A DNA stretch of 64,000 nt from Flavobacteriales bacterium UBA952. GTDB lineage: Bacteria; Bacteroidota; Bacteroidia; Flavobacteriales_D; Crocinitomicaceae. Shown one piece after another: positions 61,104 through 64,000 of the stretch. The stretch is from assembly GCA_002293185.1 (NCBI GenBank), contig DBCS01000008.1:478322-542321 (forward strand), written 5' to 3'. Made by a program: the position numbers and the translations under genes. The notes beneath the pieces are model-generated. The model had not been told where the DNA came from, ran no database searches, and worked only from the letters and a program-made list of their open reading frames with translations. Positions within the stretch are counted from its first letter, which is position 1, and each line of letters opens with the position of its first letter.

Positions 61104-61646
61104 ATGAAGTTCGGCGCAAAATTTATTTTTTGGTTAATAGGTTGGAAGGTAGATCCAACCCCACCGGAAGGCATCAGTAAATGTGTTATTGCTGTTGGGC
61201 CACACACCTCTAACTGGGATTTTATTCTAGGGCGCTTGGCGTTTTATCAATATGGTGTGAAAGGCCGCTACCTCATGAAAAAAGAATTATTTTGGGGGCC
61301 GCTTGGTTGGTTTTTGACAGCCATTGGTGGTATACCAGTAGACCGCAGTAAGAAAAATAACCTCACCGATACGGCTGTTAAGTATTTCGAAGAGAATGAA
61401 AGCATGTATATGGTCTTTTCACCCGAAGGAACAAGAAGTTACAATCCAAATTGGAAGAAAGGATTTTATTATGTTGCTGAAAAAGCAAACGTGCCCATTT
61501 ATGTGGCTTATATCGATTTTGCTACCAAAACAGGTGGTTTTCATAGTTTGGTATGGCCTTCAGGAGATGCCGAAGCCGATATTCAAAAAATCAAAAATAT
61601 TTTGAAGCAGTATAAAGGTCGGTTTCCGGAGCTCGGGATCGATTAG
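61104..61646 (+). CDS. PlsC-like 1-acyl-glycerol-phosphate acyltransferase
   Basis: A 180-residue acyltransferase. The catalytic HTSNWDF (HxxxxD, about 31-37), the FLTAIGGIPVDRSKKNN segment and FSPEGTRSYNPNWKKGFYY, the phosphate-binding motif, are all present. The protein is short and carries no long N-terminal membrane region, as in other small members. It acylates lysophosphatidic acid or a related lipid at the inner membrane. TATCTTTA is found just before the start. It overlaps the DUF5522 gene by four bases at its 3' end. Confidence 0.9.
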   Translation: MKFGAKFIFWLIGWKVDPTPPEGISKCVIAVGPHTSNWDFILGRLAFYQYGVKGRYLMKKELFWGPLGWFLTAIGGIPVDRSKKNNLTDTAVKYFEENESMYMVFSPEGTRSYNPNWKKGFYYVAEKANVPIYVAYIDFATKTGGFHSLVWPSGDAEADIQKIKNILKQYKGRFPELGID

Positions 61647-61840
61647 TTTTTGGGATATTCAGCAATGCGGCCGGTTTTGGCGTCGTAGCCATAGGGGCAG
61701 TGTTTGCAACCGCTTTTGCAGCAATAACCGCGCTTGAGATGGTACTGTTCCTTAAAAACAATATACCCTTCTTCAGATAAATAGTAATCTTCGTCGTTTA
61801 AATGACTTTTTTTAGAAAATCCAGAAAAATCTTCGCTCAT
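61643..61840 (-). CDS. DUF5522 family small cysteine protein (65 residues)
   Basis: A 65-residue protein, MSEDFSGFSKKSHLNDEDYYL at the start and a dense cysteine cluster at the C-terminus: RGYCCKSGCKHCPYGYDA. This CCxxxCxHCPYG cluster is that of the small DUF5522 family and may bind zinc or iron-sulfur. I chose the ATG at 61840 over a longer frame because a promoter element is 27 bases upstream and only this part resembles the family. The gene is convergent with the acyltransferase and head-to-head with the deaminase gene. Confidence 0.82.
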   Translation of the reverse strand: MSEDFSGFSKKSHLNDEDYYLSEEGYIVFKEQYHLKRGYCCKSGCKHCPYGYDAKTGRIAEYPKN

Positions 61841-62807
61841 GAGTACTGATGTGTCACTGTGGTTTGCAAAGTTAAAAAGTCGTTCTAAACTTGAACCCTT
61901 CAAACTCTCTTTCGCTAACAAAACAGCTGTAAAATTGTTCGTCAAACGCGACGATTTAATTGATCCATTTATTTCAGGCAACAAACTCCGCAAATTGGAA
62001 GGCAATTTAATGGCAGCTAAAGCTACAGGTGCTGCACAAATTGTCACCTTCGGAGGCGCATATTCCAATCACCTTTTGGCCAGTGCCGCCGCCGCAAATG
62101 AAATGGGTATACCAATAATTGGAAAGGTGAGGGGCGAAGAATTAAATGAGAAAAGTAATCCAATGTTGCTCGAATGCAACCGCTTGTCTATGGACCTCCA
62201 ATTCATCGATAGAACCACCTATACCCAAAGCAAACACCAATCCGGCCTTTCGAAAGACCACGACAAACCCACTTGGCATATTCCAGAAGGTGGCGCCAAC
62301 CCAGAAGGCATTTTAGGTTGCACAAATATATATAAGGAAGCAGTTGCTCAAAACAACAACCAACATTTCGATGCCGTTTTTATTGCCCAAGGCACCACCA
62401 CCACCAGCATGGGTATTTTAGCAAGCATCCCACCATCAACCCAACTTTTTGTCGTGCCCGTCTTGAAAGGTTACGACTCCCTTTTTGAAATGCAAGCGCT
62501 GGCCTCCAAAGCCAAACAAAACCCACTCACCGCCCACCTCCAGTTCAATTGGAATCAAGTCACTGTCCTGGACACCTACCACCACGGCGGCTACGCCAAA
62601 ACCACCCCCGAACTCCTGCACTTCACTACCACCTTCAACAGCACCCAACAATTCCCCATCGAACCCACCTACACCGCCAAGGCCCTTTTCGCGTTACGTG
62701 ACCTGCTTCAAAAAGATGATTCCCGGCTCATAAACCCAACGAAATCTACCCTCGAACCAATGTGCATTTTGTTTGTTCATACGGGCGGAATACAAGCAAT
62801 TGATTAA
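61839..62807 (+). CDS. D-cysteine desulfhydrase / ACC deaminase family PLP enzyme
   Basis: A 322-residue PLP enzyme of the tryptophan synthase beta fold. KLFVKRDDLIDPFISGNKLRKLEGNLMAA holds the PLP lysine in SGNKLRKLEG, and VTFGGAYSNHLLASAAAANEMG contains the catalytic Ser-Asn. The glycine-rich AQGTTTTSMGILASIP binds the cofactor phosphate. D-cysteine desulfhydrase or 1-aminocyclopropane-1-carboxylate deaminase are the known activities, and the sequence does not separate them. Its ATG overlaps the ATG of the divergent DUF5522 gene. The last third is unusually C-rich at third positions. Confidence 0.88.
   Translation: MSTDVSLWFAKLKSRSKLEPFKLSFANKTAVKLFVKRDDLIDPFISGNKLRKLEGNLMAAKATGAAQIVTFGGAYSNHLLASAAAANEMGIPIIGKVRGEELNEKSNPMLLECNRLSMDLQFIDRTTYTQSKHQSGLSKDHDKPTWHIPEGGANPEGILGCTNIYKEAVAQNNNQHFDAVFIAQGTTTTSMGILASIPPSTQLFVVPVLKGYDSLFEMQALASKAKQNPLTAHLQFNWNQVTVLDTYHHGGYAKTTPELLHFTTTFNSTQQFPIEPTYTAKALFALRDLLQKDDSRLINPTKSTLEPMCILFVHTGGIQAID
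61867..61874 (-). promoter_or_regulatory. -7 element of the DUF5522 gene, inside the deaminase coding region
   Basis: TAACTTTG on the minus strand, 26 bases before the ATG at 61840. A TTG at 61903-61901 is 26 bases upstream, longer than usual, so the assignment is tentative. Confidence 0.5.
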
Positions 62808-62850
62808 CAGTTACATTTTCCTGGATTTTTATTGTGTATAACACATAAAT

Positions 62851-62898
62851 GATTGTTAATATCATAGTAGGGAATTTCTTGATATAACATTAACAATC
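62851..62898. repeat. Long imperfect inverted repeat before the last gene
   Basis: GATTGTTAATATCA (62851-62864) is complementary to the right arm 62880-62898, apart from a five-base bulge, with a 15-base loop. A TTG at 62879-62881 lies 20 bases before TAATTTTA (62902-62909), so the dyad covers a likely promoter. There is no T-run. It may be an operator or an mRNA 3' structure. Confidence 0.6.
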
Positions 62899-62950
62899 CG
62901 ATAATTTTAACCTCCTATAACTAAACGACCTTTGCTCTAAATCTACGACT

Positions 62951-64000
62951 ATGAAATTTTTTAAGATATTTTCTTCGATTTGTTTGTTGGCCCTATTTTC
63001 CTTGATTAGTGGGAGAGTGTGGGGGCAGGTGGTTTTACAAGAAAATTTTGTAAGTATAACAATTGGAGACAATACCAGCACAAGCGGAAGTGGTACGGCA
63101 TGGAATGGTAATTCAAATTTTCCAATAATATCTCGTGCTTATCAAGCAGGCGGGGCAATAAAATTGGGTTCCAGTAGCAATAATGGATCAATAACTTCTT
63201 TAGCAATGGATTTAAGTTCAAATAATGGATTTTTTAACCTTTCATTTAAGGTTAAGGGTTGGACAACTGTTGAGGGAAATATTCAAGTATATTTAAATAA
63301 TACTCTTGTTCAAACAGTGACTTATGCCTCTGTTATGTCTGGAGGTTTTCAAAATATAGATTTAAATTTAACAGGGGGGACGTCGAATACTGAATTGAAA
63401 CTTCAGACCTCTGCCAAAAGAGCATTTCTAGATGATATTGTTGTCTCAAAAATTATTTGGACAGGTACTTCTTCAGCTGATCCCACAATTGCAAATAACT
63501 GGATTCCGGCGGCGGTACCGGCTTCTACAGCGAGTGTAGTTATTCCCTCAGGATTAACAAACTATCCAAGTTTTGCGAATAATACTACAACTAGTTTCGG
63601 TTCAATCACGATCGATGCAGGGGCTTCATTAACCTTACAGTCTGGAGCTGAACTCACCCTCACCGGCACCCTTACCAACAACGGTACATTGACGCTTGAA
63701 AATGGGGCAACATTCATCCAAGGAACTTCACTTGCTGGTTCTGGTACTTACAATGTAAAGCAAACAGTTACTGGTGCAGGTGGTGCTGGGTCAGCTCCAA
63801 CTGGGCGTTTCTGGTATATGGGTGTCCCTTTGAATAATTTGACAAGAGGAGCGGCTTTTGGAAGCGCTGGCACAGACAATCGTTTGTGGTCATGGTCAGA
63901 GTCAGGTCAACCACAATGGAGTTCAACAATTACTGATAATAATGCACCTCTTGTTCCAACTACTGGATATGTTTTCAGAACGAGTGCACCTTCAACAACA
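62951..64000 (+). CDS. Secreted beta-rich protein, 5' end only
   Basis: Runs off the right edge with 350 codons open. The ATG at 62951 starts a signal peptide, MKFFKIFSSICLLALFSLIS, with a mature part from about VWGQVVLQENF. Residues 30-175 look like a jelly-roll domain (FFNLSFKVKGWTTVEGNIQVYLNNT). Then come IWTGTSSADPTIANNWIPAAVP and a series of strands LTLQSGAELTLTGTLTNNGTL, the usual pattern before a large extracellular region in T9SS cargo. A C-terminal sorting domain is expected outside the window. The substrate is not predictable. Confidence 0.8.
   Translation, partial: MKFFKIFSSICLLALFSLISGRVWGQVVLQENFVSITIGDNTSTSGSGTAWNGNSNFPIISRAYQAGGAIKLGSSSNNGSITSLAMDLSSNNGFFNLSFKVKGWTTVEGNIQVYLNNTLVQTVTYASVMSGGFQNIDLNLTGGTSNTELKLQTSAKRAFLDDIVVSKIIWTGTSSADPTIANNWIPAAVPASTASVVIPSGLTNYPSFANNTTTSFGSITIDAGASLTLQSGAELTLTGTLTNNGTLTLENGATFIQGTSLAGSGTYNVKQTVTGAGGAGSAPTGRFWYMGVPLNNLTRGAAFGSAGTDNRLWSWSESGQPQWSSTITDNNAPLVPTTGYVFRTSAPSTT

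Noticed and set aside
1..64000. CRISPR arrays, insertion sequences, prophage, tRNA or rRNA genes
   Set aside because: I looked for spaced direct repeats, transposase-like frames, integrases and cloverleaf sequences in the gaps and found none.

Overview
The window is a gene-dense stretch of a Bacteroidota chromosome, most likely from the Flavobacteriales (a Crocinitomicaceae/Fluviicola-like lineage is my guess, not proven). The evidence is: several secreted proteins with type IX secretion (T9SS) C-terminal signals of type A and type B; an intact PorX (response regulator plus PglZ domain), the T9SS regulator of this phylum; a type III glutamine synthetase; the ribosomal protein THX; and promoters of the Bacteroidota form TTG-N19..23-TAnnTTTG in place of the E. 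coli type. Shine-Dalgarno sequences are mostly absent and several starts lie only 4-15 bases after the -7 element. I see no insertion sequence, prophage, CRISPR array, tRNA or rRNA, and no gene-free stretch longer than about 270 bases. It reads as core chromosome rather than a genomic island.

Layout. 1-3 kb: the 5' part of a UDP-GlcNAc 2-epimerase (runs off the left edge), RadC, a SUI1/YciH factor and a cation efflux transporter. 3-9 kb: a large T9SS cargo protein, a DUF58 protein, an AlkB-like membrane hydroxylase, another T9SS cargo and a 57-residue CxxC protein. 9-11.6 kb: the GTPases Era and Der. 11.6-20 kb: a 909-residue type B T9SS cargo, a translationally coupled DUF1800-DUF1501 pair, an M1 metallopeptidase and a DUF6702 protein. 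20-27 kb: small lipoprotein, unknown protein, peptidyl-prolyl isomerase, serC-serA, THX, and a 4-gene overlapping operon that begins with an internally shortened RlpA. 27-35 kb: aconitase, a small outer-membrane protein, ahcY, hemH, then a LuxE-like protein, half-size TSUP transporter, M20 amidohydrolase and lipoprotein. 35-37.4 kb: sufS-sufE-sufT. 37.5-41.6 kb: porX, an HD phosphohydrolase, a minimal MscS-like protein and MazG. 41.6-50 kb: a plus-strand run of a PagL-like deacylase, a head-GIN lipoprotein, a porin-like barrel, exonuclease III, Pcm, a sigma-54 activator without HTH and a YfhO protein. 50-56 kb: a minus-strand operon alaS-GT4-GT2-FkbM-thioredoxin-like. 56-64 kb: O-methyltransferase, a candidate small RNA, a Nudix CoA pyrophosphatase, glnN, an unknown membrane-anchored protein, a PlsC-like acyltransferase, a DUF5522 protein head-to-head with a D-cysteine desulfhydrase/ACC deaminase homologue, and the 5' end of a large secreted protein.

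How the parts fit. Much of the accessory content concerns the envelope: T9SS cargo and its regulator PorX, outer-membrane barrels, lipoproteins, lipid A deacylation, acyltransfer and polymer glycosylation. Metabolic genes form short operons (serC-serA, sufS-E-T). I did not find an obvious new defence or mobile system. The items most worth a second look are an orphan promoter plus terminator with no gene between them (56700-56827), an RlpA homologue whose catalytic core has been cleanly removed in frame, a DUF1501 protein carrying both a twin-arginine-like leader and a T9SS signal, a sigma-54 activator lacking a DNA-binding domain, and a dyad that covers the likely promoter of the last gene.
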